The notes beneath the pieces are model-generated. The model did not search any database, was not told the origin of the DNA, and was given only the letters and a program-made list of their open reading frames with translations. A stretch of DNA of 64,000 nt from Malachius bipustulatus. Taxonomy: Eukaryota > Arthropoda > Insecta > Coleoptera > Melyridae. Below are positions 24,175 to 35,127 of this stretch, piece by piece. The stretch spans positions 16,158,858-16,222,857 of the forward strand of contig OU342633.1 in NCBI GenBank assembly GCA_910589415.1. Reading direction: 5' to 3'. Each line of letters starts with the position of its first letter. Position 1 is the first letter of the stretch. A program made the translations under genes and the position numbers.

Positions 24175-24464
24175 ACCGGTGTGAAAACAGCTGCTAAAAA
24201 GATAGCTGACAATTTTTGAACGCACTGTATGTACTTGTATACTTTGAAATATTATCTGATAGCTACCGATTTGTGTTGTTTATTTCAAGCTACTTATTTA
24301 CATCGAAGTAAACAATAAATAATGGCTTACAGCAAATTATTGAGACTGAGTTATTTAATTTGGACATGGGAAATTATTACCTCTTCTTTTAAAAACCTCT
24401 AGAAATTAGGTACTAATATGTAGATTCCAATTTTTTCAGGAAAATCATAAATCGAATAACTCGA

Positions 24465-27400
24465 TTTGCCAAAATAGAAAAATTTTGAAAAAATTACGGA
24501 AGATCACCAGAACCGGTACCTACGAGGTACACCAGAAACGATTTCTTGCAAACAACTACAGGGGCGGGTACTTTGAATCAAGTCAAACTTCCCCATAAAA
24601 ATGAAAAATTAAAAAAACCTATTTGCCAAAATAGAAAAATTTTGAAAAAATTACGGGAGATCACCAGAACCGGTACCTACTAGGAACACCAGAAACGATT
24701 TCTTGCAAACCACTACAGGGGCGGGTACTTTGAATCAAGTCAAACATCCCATAAAAATGAAAAATTAAAAAAACCTATTTGCCAAAATAGAAAAATTTTG
24801 AAAAAATTACGGGAGATCACCAGAACCGGTACCTACTAGGAACACCAGAAACGATTTCTTGCAAACCACTACAGGGGCGGGTACTTTGAATCAAGTCAAA
24901 CATCCCATAAAAATGAAAAATTAAAAAAACCTATTTGCCAAAATAGAAAAATTTTGAAAAAATTACGGGAGATCACCAGAACCGGTACCTACTAGGAACA
25001 CCAGAAACGATTTCCTGCAAACCACTACAGAGGCGGGTACTTTGAATCAAGTCAAACTTCCCCATAAAAATTAAAAATTAAAAAAACCTATTTGCCAAAA
25101 TAGAAAAACTTTGAGAAAATTACGGGAGATCACCAGAACCGGTACCTACTAGGAATACCAGAAACGATTTCTTGCAAACCACTACAGGGGCGGGTACTTT
25201 GAATCAAGTCAAACTTCCCCATAAAAATTAAAAATTAAAAAAACCTATTTGCCAAAATAGAAAAATTTTGAGAAAATTACGGGAGATCACCAGAACCGGT
25301 ACCTACTAGGAACACCAGAAACTATTTCTTGCAAACCACTACAGGGGCGGGTACTTTGAATCAAGTCAAACATCCCCATAAAAATGAAAAATTAAAAAAA
25401 CCTATTTGCCAAAATAGAAAAACTTTGAAAAAATTACGGGAGATCACCAGAACCGGTACCTACTAGGTACACCATAAACGATTTCTTGCAAACCACTACA
25501 GAGGCGGGTACTTTGAATCAAGTCAAACTTCCCCATAAAAATGAAAAATTAAAAAAACCTATTTGCCAAAATAGAAAAATTTTGAAAAAATTACGGGAGA
25601 TCACCAGAACCGGTACCTACTAGGTACACCAGAAACGATTTCTTGCAAACCACTACAGGGGCGGGTACTTTGAATCAAGTCAAACATCCCCATAAAAATG
25701 AAAAACTAAAAAAACCTATTTGCCAAAATAGAAAAAATTTGAAAAAATTACGGGAGATCACCAGAACCGGTACCTACTAGGTACACCAGAAACGATTTCT
25801 TGCAAACCACTACAGGGGCGGGTACTTTGAATCAAGTCAAACATCCCTATAAAAATGAAAAATTAAAAAAACCTATTTTCCAAAATAGAAAAATTTTTAA
25901 AAAATTACGGGAGATCACCAGAACCGGTACCTACTAGGTACACCAGAAACGATTTCTTGCAAACCACTACAGAGGCGGGTACTTTGAATCAAGTCAAACT
26001 TCCCCATAAAAATTAAAAATTAAAAAAACCTATTTGCCAAAATAGAAAAATTTTGAGAAAATTACGGGAGATCACCAGAACCGGTACCTACTAGGAACAC
26101 CAGAAACGATTTCTTGCAAACCACTACAGGGGCGGGTACTTTGAATCAAGTCAAACTTCCCCATAAAAATTAAAAATTAAAAAAACCTATTTGCCAAAAT
26201 AGAAAAATTTTGAGAATATTACGGGAGATCACCAGAACCGGTACCTACTAGGAACACCAGAAACGATTTCTTGCAAACCACTACAGGGGCGGGTACTTTG
26301 AATCAAGTCAAACTTCCCCATAAAAATGAAAAATTAAAAAAACCTATTTGCCAAAATAGAAAAATTTTGAAAAAATTACGGTAGATCACCAGAACCGGTA
26401 CCTACTAGGTACACCAGAAACGATTTCTTGCAAACCACTACAGGGGCGGGTACTTTGAATCAAGTCAAACATCCCCATAAAAATGAAAAACTAAAAAAAC
26501 CTATTTGCCAAAATAGAAAAAATTTGAAAAAATTACGGGAGATCACCAGAACCGGTACCTACTAGGTACACCAGAAACGATTTCTTGCAAACCACTACAG
26601 GGGCGGGTACTTTGAATCAAGTCAAACATCCCCATAAAAATGAAAAACTAAAAAAACCTATTTGCCAAAATAGAAAAAATTTGAAAAAATTACGGGAGAT
26701 CACCAGAACCGGTACCTACTAGGTACACCAGAAACGATTTCTTGCAAACCACTACAGAGGCGGGTACTTTGAATCAAGTCAAACTTCCCCATAAAAATGA
26801 AAAATTAAAAAAACCTATTTGCCAAAATAGAAAAATTTTGAAAAAATTACGGTAGATCACCAGAACCGGTACCTACTAGGTACACCAGAAACGATTTCTT
26901 GCAAACCACTACAGGGGCGGGTACTTTGAATCAAGTCAAACATCCCTATAAAAATGAAAAATTAAAAAAACCTATTTTCCAAAATAGAAAAATTTTTAAA
27001 AAATTACGGGAGATCACCAGAACCGGTACCTACTAGGTACACCAGAAACGATTTCTTGCAAACCACTACAGAGGCGGGTACTTTGAATCAAGTCAAACTT
27101 CCCCATAAAAATTAAAAATTAAAAAAACCTATTTGCCAAAATAGAAAAATTTTGAGAAAATTACGGGAGATCACCAGAACCGGTACCTACTAGGTACACC
27201 AGAAATGATTTCTTGCAAACCACTACAGAGGCGGGTACTTTGAATCAAGTCAAACTTCCCCATAAAAATGAAAAATTAAAAAAACCTATTTGCCAAAATA
27301 GAAAAATTTTGAAAAAATTACGGGAGATCACCAGAACCGGTACCTACTAGGTACACCAGAAACGATTTCTTGCAAACCACTACAGGGGCGGGTACTTTGA

Positions 27401-30400
27401 ATCAAGTCAAACATCCCCATAAAAATGAAAAACTAAAAAAACCTATTTGCCAAAATAGAAAAAATTTGAAAAAATTACGGGAGATCACCAGAACCGGTAC
27501 CTACTAGGAACACCAGAAACGATTTCTTGCAAACCACTACAGGGGCGGGTACTTTGAATCAAGTCAAACATCCCATAAAAATGAAAAATTAAAAAAACCT
27601 ATTTGCCAAAATAGAAAAATTTTGAAAAAATTACGGGAGATCACCAGAACCGGTACCTACTAGGAACACCAGAAACGATTTCTTGCAAACCACTACAGGG
27701 GCGGGTACTTTGAATCAAGTCAAACATCCCATAAAAATGAAAAATTAAAAAAACCTATTTGCCAAAATAGAAAAATTTTGAAAAAATTACGGGAGATCAC
27801 CAGAACCGGTACCTACTAGGAACACCAGAAACGATTTCCTGCAAACCACTACAGAGGCGGGTACTTTGAATCAAGTCAAACTTCCCCATAAAAATTAAAA
27901 ATTAAAAAAACCTATTTGCCAAAATAGAAAAACTTTGAGAAAATTACGGGAGATCACCAGAACCGGTACCTACTAGGAACACCAGAAACGATTTCTTGCA
28001 AACCACTACAGGGGCGGGTACTTTGAATCAAGTCAAACTTCCCCATAAAAATTAAAAATTAAAAAAACCTATTTGCCAAAATAGAAAAATTTTGAGAAAA
28101 TTACGGGAGATCACCAGAACCGGTACCTACTAGGAACACCAGAAACTATTTCTTGCAAACCACTACAGGGGCGGGTACTTTGAATCAAGTCAAACATCCC
28201 CATAAAAATGAAAAATTAAAAAAACCTATTTGCCAAAATAGAAAAACTTTGAAAAAATTACGGGAGATCACCAGAACCGGTACCTACTAGGTACACCATA
28301 AACGATTTCTTGCAAACCACTACAGAGGCGGGTACTTTGAATCAAGTCAAACTTCCCCATAAAAATGAAAAATTAAAAAAACCTATTTGCCAAAATAGAA
28401 AAATTTTGAAAAAATTACGGGAGATCACCAGAACCGGTACCTACTAGGTACACCAGAAACGATTTCTTGCAAACCACTACAGGGGCGGGTACTTTGAATC
28501 AAGTCAAACATCCCCATAAAAATGAAAAACTAAAAAAACCTATTTGCCAAAATAGAAAAAATTTGAAAAAATTACGGGAGATCACCAGAACCGGTACCTA
28601 CTAGGTACACCAGAAACGATTTCTTGCAAACCACTACAGGGGCGGGTACTTTGAATCAAGTCAAACATCCCTATAAAAATGAAAAATTAAAAAAACCTAT
28701 TTTCCAAAATAGAAAAATTTTTAAAAAATTACGGGAGATCACCAGAACCGGTACCTACTAGGTACACCAGAAACGATTTCTTGCAAACCACTACAGAGGC
28801 GGGTACTTTGAATCAAGTCAAACTTCCCCATAAAAATTAAAAATTAAAAAAACCTATTTGCCAAAATAGAAAAATTTTGAGAAAATTACGGGAGATCACC
28901 AGAACCGGTACCTACTAGGAACACCAGAAACGATTTCTTGCAAACCACTACAGGGGCGGGTACTTTGAATCAAGTCAAACTTCCCCATAAAAATTAAAAA
29001 TTAAAAAAACCTATTTGCCAAAATAGAAAAATTTTGAGAATATTACGGGAGATCACCAGAACCGGTACCTACTAGGAACACCAGAAACGATTTCTTGCAA
29101 ACCACTACAGGGGCGGGTACTTTGAATCAAGTCAAACTTCCCCATAAAAATGAAAAATTAAAAAAACCTATTTGCCAAAATAGAAAAATTTTGAAAAAAT
29201 TACGGTAGATCACCAGAACCGGTACCTACTAGGTACACCAGAAACGATTTCTTGCAAACCACTACAGGGGCGGGTACTTTGAATCAAGTCAAACATCCCC
29301 ATAAAAATGAAAAACTAAAAAAACCTATTTGCCAAAATAGAAAAAATTTGAAAAAATTACGGGAGATCACCAGAACCGGTACCTACTAGGTACACCAGAA
29401 ACGATTTCTTGCAAACCACTACAGGGGCGGGTACTTTGAATCAAGTCAAACATCCCCATAAAAATGAAAAATTAAAAAAACCTATTTGCCAAAATAGAAA
29501 AATTTTGAAAAAATTACGGGAGATCACCAGAACCGGTACCTACTAGGTACACCAGAAACGATTTCTTGCAAACCACTACAGGGGCGGGTACTTTGAATCA
29601 AGTCAAACATCCCCATAAAAATGAAAAACTAAAAAAACCTATTTGCCAAAATAGAAAAAATTTGAAAAAATTACGGGAGATCACCAGAACCGGTACCTAC
29701 TAGGTACACCAGAAACGATTTCTTGCAAACCACTACAGGGGCGGGTACTTTGAATCAAGTCAAACTTCCCCATAAAAATGAAAAACTAAAAAAACCTATT
29801 TGCCAAAATAGAAAAAATTTGAAAAAATTACGGGAGATCACCAGAACCGGTACCTACTAGGTACACCAGAAACGATTTCTTGCAAACCACTACAGAGGCG
29901 GGTACTTTGAATCAAGTCAAACTTCCCCATAAAAATGAAAAATTAAAAAAACCTATTTGCCAAAATAGAAAAATTTTGAAAAAATTACGGGAGATCACCA
30001 GAACCGGTACCTACTAGGTACACCAGAAACGATTTCTTGCAAACCACTACAGAGGCGGGTACTTTGAATCAAGTCAAACATCCCCATAAAAATGAAAAAT
30101 TAAAAAAACCTATTTGCCAAAATAGAAAAATTTTGAAAAAATTACGGGAGATCACCAGAACCGGTACCTACTAGGTACACCAGAAACGATTTCTTGCAAA
30201 CCACTACAGGGGCGGGTACTTTGAATCAAGTCAAACATCCCCATAAAAATGAAAAACTAAAAAAACCTATTTGCCAAAATAGAAAAAATTTGAAAAAATT
30301 ACGGGAGATCACCAGAACCGGTACCTACTAGGTACACCAGAAACGATTTCTTGCAAACCACTACAGGGGCGGGTACTTTGAATCAAGTCAAACATCCCCA

Positions 30401-31360
30401 TAAAAATGAAAAACTAAAAAAACCTATTTGCCAAAATAGAAAAAATTTGAAAAAATTACGGGAGATCACCAGAACCGGTACCTACTAGGTACACCAGAAA
30501 CGATTTCTTGCAAACCACTACAGAGGCGGGTACTTTGAATCAAGTCAAACTTCCCCATAAAAATGAAAAATTAAAAAAACCTATTTGCCAAAATAGAAAA
30601 ATTTTGAAAAAATTACGGTAGATCACCAGAACCGGTACCTACTAGGTACACCAGAAACGATTTCTTGCAAACCACTACAGGGGCGGGTACTTTGAATCAA
30701 GTCAAACATCCCTATAAAAATGAAAAATTAAAAAAACCTATTTTCCAAAATAGAAAAATTTTTAAAAAATTACGGGAGATCACCAGAACCGGTACCTACT
30801 AGGTACACCAGAAACGATTTCTTGCAAACCACTACAGAGGCGGGTACTTTGAATCAAGTCAAACTTCCCCATAAAAATTAAAAATTAAAAAAACCTATTT
30901 GCCAAAATAGAAAAATTTTGAGAAAATTACGGGAGATCACCAGAACCGGTACCTACTAGGTACACCAGAAATGATTTCTTGCAAACCACTACAGAGGCGG
31001 GTACTTTGAATCAAGTCAAACATCCCCATAAAAATGAAAAATTAAAAAAACCTATTTGCCAAAATAGAAAAATTTTGAAAAAATTACGGGAGATCACCAG
31101 AACCGGTACCTACTAGGTACACCAGAAACGATTTCTTGCAAACCACTACAGGGGCGGGTACTTTGAATCAAGTCAAACATCCCCATAAAAATGAAAAACT
31201 AAAAAAACCTATTTGCCAAAATAGAAAAAATTTGAAAAAATTACGGGAGATCACCAGAACCGGTACCTACTAGGAACACCAGAAACGATTTCTTGCAAAC
31301 CACTACAGGGGCGGGTACTTTGAATCAAGTCAAACATCCCCATAAAAAGGAAAAAAATTG
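24465..31360 (+). repeat. Left array of the 157-bp tandem repeat, about 44 units
   Basis: The unit begins TTTGCCAAAATAGAAAAA and includes GAACCGGTACCTACTAGG, ACGATTTCTTGCAAACCAC and GGCGGGTACTTTGAATCAAG. Unit starts at 24465, 24622 and 24778 give a period of 156-157 bp. The period is not a multiple of three, so no long frame can run through it. Variant positions show a higher-order structure: five rare variants recur exactly 2,824 bp apart (18 units), and two others recur 3,766 bp apart (24 units). The first unit carries edge-specific variants (ACGGAAGATC, TACGAGGTAC) shared with the outermost unit of the right array. Confidence 0.95.
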
Positions 31361-31416
31361 AAAAAAATTTGAAAGAGCATTAAAGCTAGTATCGTTTATA
31401 ACAGTACATTGAGTAT

Positions 31417-31743
31417 TCATTTTTCAAGGCAGTGTAACATTGTTGATTGATGATTGAGTTTCAGGTATTCCTGGCATAGAACGCAAAGATCATTTTCAGG
31501 CTTAATGTACTCCAAGCAATTTAAATCAAATTTTCTCTTGCAACATTTGCAAAAAAAACCAAATGAATCGCACTCGACGTTTTCAGAGCATACCAAACAG
31601 ACTTCTTGCATGTTTTCTGAATTTTCCAATAATACTTTCCTAAGCTCTTTCCTGTACTCATCCATATTCTTGTTTTTAATTAATGGAATATGGTTAACAG
31701 TGTTGAAAAAGAAGTATATTATGAAGTTATGAACGCACCACAA
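31417..31743 (-). CDS. Small Cys-rich (RING/PHD-like) protein in the middle of the fold-back element
   Basis: A 108-codon frame on the minus strand. The likely true start is the internal Met at MDEYRKELRKVL, giving about 82 residues, because the first 26 residues look like non-coding AT-rich DNA. The C-terminal half carries ordered Cys pairs: CLVC, then FCKCC, then LNC and CVLC. The spacing suggests a zinc-binding RING- or PHD-like fold, though the His/Cys order is incomplete. The N-terminal part is charged and helical. It is the only non-repeat ORF in the element and lies between the two opposed arrays. It may be a captured host fragment or an element protein. No homologue was recognised. 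Confidence 0.5.
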   Translation of the reverse strand: MWCVHNFIIYFFFNTVNHIPLIKNKNMDEYRKELRKVLLENSENMQEVCLVCSENVECDSFGFFCKCCKRKFDLNCLEYIKPENDLCVLCQEYLKLNHQSTMLHCLEK

Positions 31744-31756
31744 TTATATTTGGTGG

Positions 31757-32858
31757 GTAGGTTTTTTTAATTTTTCATTTTTATGGGGATGTTTGACTTG
31801 ATTCAAAGTACCCGCCCCTGTAGTGATTTGCAAGAAATCGTTTCAGGTGTTCCTTGTAGGTACCGGTTCTGGTGATCTCCCGTAATTTTCTAAAAATTTT
31901 TCTATTTTGGCAAATAGGTTTTTTTAATTTTTAATTTTTATGGGGAAGTTTGACTTGATTCAAAGTACCCGCCTCTGTAGTGGTTTGCAAGAAATCGTTT
32001 CTGGTGTACCTAGTAGGTACTGGTTCTGGTAATCTCCCGTAATTTTTTCAAAATTTTTCTATTTTGGCAAATAGGTTTTTTTAATTTTTCATTTTTATGG
32101 GGATGTTTAACTTGATTCAAAGTACCCGCCCCTGTAGTGGTTTGCAAGAAATCGTTTCTGGTGTACCTAGTAGGTACCGGTTCTGGTGATCTCCCGTAAT
32201 TTTTTCAAATTTTTTCTATTTTGGCAAATAGGTTTTTTTAGTTTTTCATTTTTATGGGGATGTTTGACTTGATTCAAAGTACCCGCCCCTGTAGTGGTTT
32301 GCAAGAAATCGTTTCTGGTGTACCTAGTAGGTACCGGTTCTGGTGATCTCCCGTAATTTTTTCAAAATTTTTCTATTTTGGCAAATAGGTTTTTTTAATT
32401 TTTCATTTTTATGGGGATGTTTGACTTGATTCAAAGTACCCGCCCCTGTAGTGGTTTGCAAGAAATCGTTTCTGGTGTACCTAGTAGGTACCGGTTCTGG
32501 TGATCTCCCGTAATTTTTTCAAAATTTTTCTATTTTGGCAAATAGGTTTTTTTAATTTTTCATTTTTATGGGGAAGTTTGACTTGATTCAAAGTACCCGC
32601 CTCTGTAGTGGTTTGCAAGAAATCGTTTCTGGTGTACCTAGTAGGTACCGGTTCTGGTGATCTCCCGTAATTTCTTAAAATTTTTTCTATTTTGGCAAAT
32701 AGTTTTTTTAATTTTTCATTTTTATGGGGATGTTTGACTTGATTCAAAGTACCCGCCCCTGTAGTTGTTTGCAAGAAATCGTTTCTGGTGTACCTCGTAG
32801 GTACCGGTTCTGGTGATCTTCCGTAATTTTTTCAAAATTTTTCTATTTTGGCAAATCG
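31757..32858 (-). repeat. Right array of the 157-bp tandem repeat, about 7 units, inverted
   Basis: The units are the reverse complement of those in the left array (GGTACCGGTTCTGGTGATC, GTACCCGCC, TTTTTCTATTTTGGCAAATA). About seven units fit in 1.1 kb. The outermost unit shares CCTCGTAGG, GATCTTCCG and GTAGTTGTTTGC with the first unit of the left array. These variants are rare or absent in inner units. The minus frame 32481-32774 is satellite sequence and not a gene. Confidence 0.9.
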
Positions 32859-33145
32859 AGTTATTCGATTTATGATTTTCCTGAAAAAATTGGAATCTAC
32901 ATATTAGTACCTAATTTCTAGAGGTTTTTAAAAGAAGAGGTAATAATTTCCCATGTCCAAATTAAATAACTCAGTCTCAATAATTTGCTGTAAGGCATTA
33001 TTTATTGTTTACTTCGATGTAAATAAGTAGCTTGAAATAAACAACACAAATCGGTAGCTATCAGATAATATTTCAAAGTATACAAGTACATACAGTGCGT
33101 TCAAAAATTGTCAGCTATCTTTTTAGCAGCTGTTTTCACACCAGT

Positions 33146-33154
33146 TTTGTTTTT
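33146..33154. other. 9-bp target site duplication, right copy
   Basis: TTTGTTTTT, identical to 24166-24174, directly follows the fold-back element. On the minus strand it encodes part of a Lys-Thr-Lys stretch of the DUF4806 exon. Confidence 0.85.
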
Positions 33155-33258
33155 GGCCACCAGCACTTGGTTTGTTTATCATCCAGCCAGCTTGCGGGTA
33201 CTTCAGAGGCACATTGCTCTTCGTCCTCGAATACCACAACAGCGAACATATTTGAGAG

Positions 33259-33593
33259 CTGCAAGCAGTAAAAAAAAAATGAATTGCGCAAATTAAGAGG
33301 ATATCTAGGTTTTTTCCCCTTTAAATTTTCTTAAAATGAAGAAAAAAACCTGACCTGACCAAAACCTGACTTACCGGTGTCGCGAAAGGAAGCCCAACAT
33401 TACCATATTAAATATTATTGAATACTCACCAAAAATTAATTTTCCGATTTCTGTATCTGTTGATTTTGGAGGCAGGAGCAGAGAACAGAGCTCGAAGAGA
33501 GAGAAATGAGATTGAGATATTATGTAAGCACAGCACACTAGACTAGAACCACACAGAGAACGGAACGGACCGGACCGGACTGAAGACTGAAGT
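33259..33593 (-). other. 5' region of the DUF4806 gene, putative non-coding exon
   Basis: A splice acceptor (CTGCTTGCAG at 33268-33259, minus strand) precedes the coding ATG by nine bases. Upstream, two good donors are visible on the minus strand: TTTTTG/GTGAGT near 33430 and GACACCG/GTAAGT near 33373. At least one 5' untranslated exon is therefore likely. The transcription start was not located. Confidence 0.5.
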
Positions 33594-33601
33594 GACTGAA
33601 C

Positions 33602-34853
33602 TAGTGACGAGACGTTATACCAGTAACGTTATTTTGGAACGTTATTTTTTTGTAACGTTACGTTCCGTTCCCTGTACGATAAGTTATTCGTTATTTGTAT
33701 AACTTATAGAATTCAGCTGGATACCTAATGCGCTGGCGCGTTACCTACCCGTTCCTTGTCGATAAGTTATTTTATAAGTTATAATATAACTTTAGATAAG
33801 TTATTTCTTCCGTTAGTTCCGTTCCGTCATTCGTTCCATTACATTATTTAACTTCTGCAGATCAGATAACTTTCGTCTTCATTCTCCGTTGCGTTACATT
33901 ACGTTACATTACGTTGCATATCACATTATAAGTTATAAGTTAATAAGTTATTCCTTTCGTTCCGTTCCATCATTCGTTCCATTACATTATTTAACTTCTG
34001 CAGATCAGATAACTTTCGTCTTCATTCTTCGTTGCGTTGCGTTACATTACGTTGCATATCACATTCTTATTCACACATAAAAATGTGTAGGTATAGGTAC
34101 CTATAGGTAATAGGTATTTATATAAAACTTATAATTTATTAATAACTGACCTACTTATATACCTTAAAAAAAATCAAAGCAAAGGAGTTATATTAATGTA
34201 GCATATTTTTTATTAACTCTAAATTTAATTTTAATTAGATTGGTAGGTACCTACTTATTTTTTTCATAGAAGAATTTTTATAATAATGAAAGTTATTTAT
34301 TTTGATGGGTGAGCATTTTTTTCATTTAATTTTCTTCTATTGGTAGGTAGGACCTATTGTTTCAAAATTGAGTTTAAAACATAAAAAGAAAAAAATATTT
34401 TAGATTTATAATTATTTTTATTGAACCACTTATTTGATTATATAATATATTTGATGAATTTTATTGGGATTTAGGTTCTAATTTAAATAAAAAAAAGAAA
34501 AAAATATTTGTAGGTAAATCCCCTCGTTTATTTTATAACCTCGTATTCCTCATAGTTTTTAAGGCCTGTAACTTCGGTTTGCGGAAATGATAATTATTAT
34601 TTAATTTTTATTTATTATGAACATCGACGTTATTTTGCTACGCTTGCCATGGACGTTTGGTTACTCACTCGTCGCTGTCGTTTCATCTTTCATCCTTTAA
34701 TTTCAGTCGTTTACTTATCCAAGTTCCTAGACCATTGCCATTGTTCGTTCATAACAAAGTAACGTTACAAAATAACGTTATTTTGGAACGTTATTTCATT
34801 GGAACGGAACGAGAAGTAACGTTACTGAATTTTAACGTTATATCCCGTCACTA
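33602..34853. mobile_element. 1,252-bp non-autonomous hAT-type element
   Basis: The ends TAGTGACG and CGTCACTA are inverted and flanked by an exact 8-bp duplication GACTGAAC (33594-33601 and 34854-34861), the hallmark duplication length of hAT elements. The subterminal zones are rich in AACGTTA and GTTCCGTTCC motifs in both orientations. A direct repeat of about 130 bp lies inside (about 33811-33930 and 33946-34070). No transposase frame is present. It sits between the two genes of the large transposon. Confidence 0.9.
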
Positions 34854-35127
34854 GACTGAACTGAGCGAGCAGCGAGCGCGGGTGCTGATACCGGAACCGG
34901 TTATACGGAATTAAAATAAAACGAACGAATAGACAACACTTTGCAGCACAGAATCAGAGTCTTAAATTTTTGTTTTTAAATCACATCAACGATGTGTTAA
35001 TTTTACATATTTCAAAGCTAGCGAAATAAAAGTTTTGAGGGAGTTGATTGAAATTGCATCTACAGTTTGTGATAAGCTGTAAAAATACACTCACGAGATT
35101 ATTTAACGAATTGGGAAATGGGTTTTT

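Larger units (their letters stand above)
24175..33145. mobile_element. 8,971-bp fold-back (FB/TU-like) element with satellite arms
   Basis: The ends ACCGGTGTGAAAACAG (24175) and CTGTTTTCACACCAGT (to 33145) are inverted copies with one mismatch in the first 16 bases. Outer domains of about 290-300 bp (24175-24464 and about 32846-33145) are near-identical inverted copies; by eye only one to three differences. Next inwards come direct tandem arrays of a 157-bp unit, in opposite orientation in the two arms: about 44 units on the left, about 7 on the right. A unique middle of about 390 bp encodes a small Cys-rich ORF. This is the classic layout of FB, TU and Galileo fold-back elements. A 9-bp target duplication fits FB or Mutator-like elements. 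No transposase is encoded. Confidence 0.9.
21597..33249 (-). pseudogene. DUF4806-family gene, seven coding exons, exon 1 split by a fold-back element
   Basis: Exons on the minus strand, read 5' to 3': 33249-33146 joined across the insertion to 24165-24074, then 23793-23476, 23352-23254, 22582-22538, 22470-22256, 22195-22036 and 21715-21597 (stop 21599-21597). All introns have GT/AG borders. Counting one copy of the 9-bp duplication, the exons total 1,152 nt, an uninterrupted 383-codon frame. The N-terminus (MFAVVVFEDEE, VPASWL, CWWP) and the C-terminal half (LDQKLEHDPECRKAF, IGGNCFKDHV, LAKECSWLGLRNN, SEWFRQGKQRYRREE) match the arthropod DUF4806 layout. In between lie an acidic/Lys-rich linker and a coiled-coil stretch. 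It lies in the same transposon as a tnp2-like transposase and may be its accessory protein. The function of DUF4806 is not known. At present the gene is disrupted by 8.97 kb of foreign DNA. Confidence 0.85.

Noticed and set aside
24003..24212. Separate gene starting MSAIFLAAVFTP, seen again at 33108
   Set aside because: Both starts come from the inverted outer end of the fold-back element. The downstream codons belong to exon 1 of the DUF4806 gene or its antisense.
32481..32774. 97-codon minus-strand frame with an internal repeated peptide
   Set aside because: It lies entirely in the 157-bp satellite. The period is not a multiple of three and neighbouring units do not keep the frame open.
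24465..32858. Regular repeats that could suggest a CRISPR array
   Set aside because: The units are 157 bp, contiguous without unique spacers, inverted between two arms, and set in clearly eukaryotic DNA.
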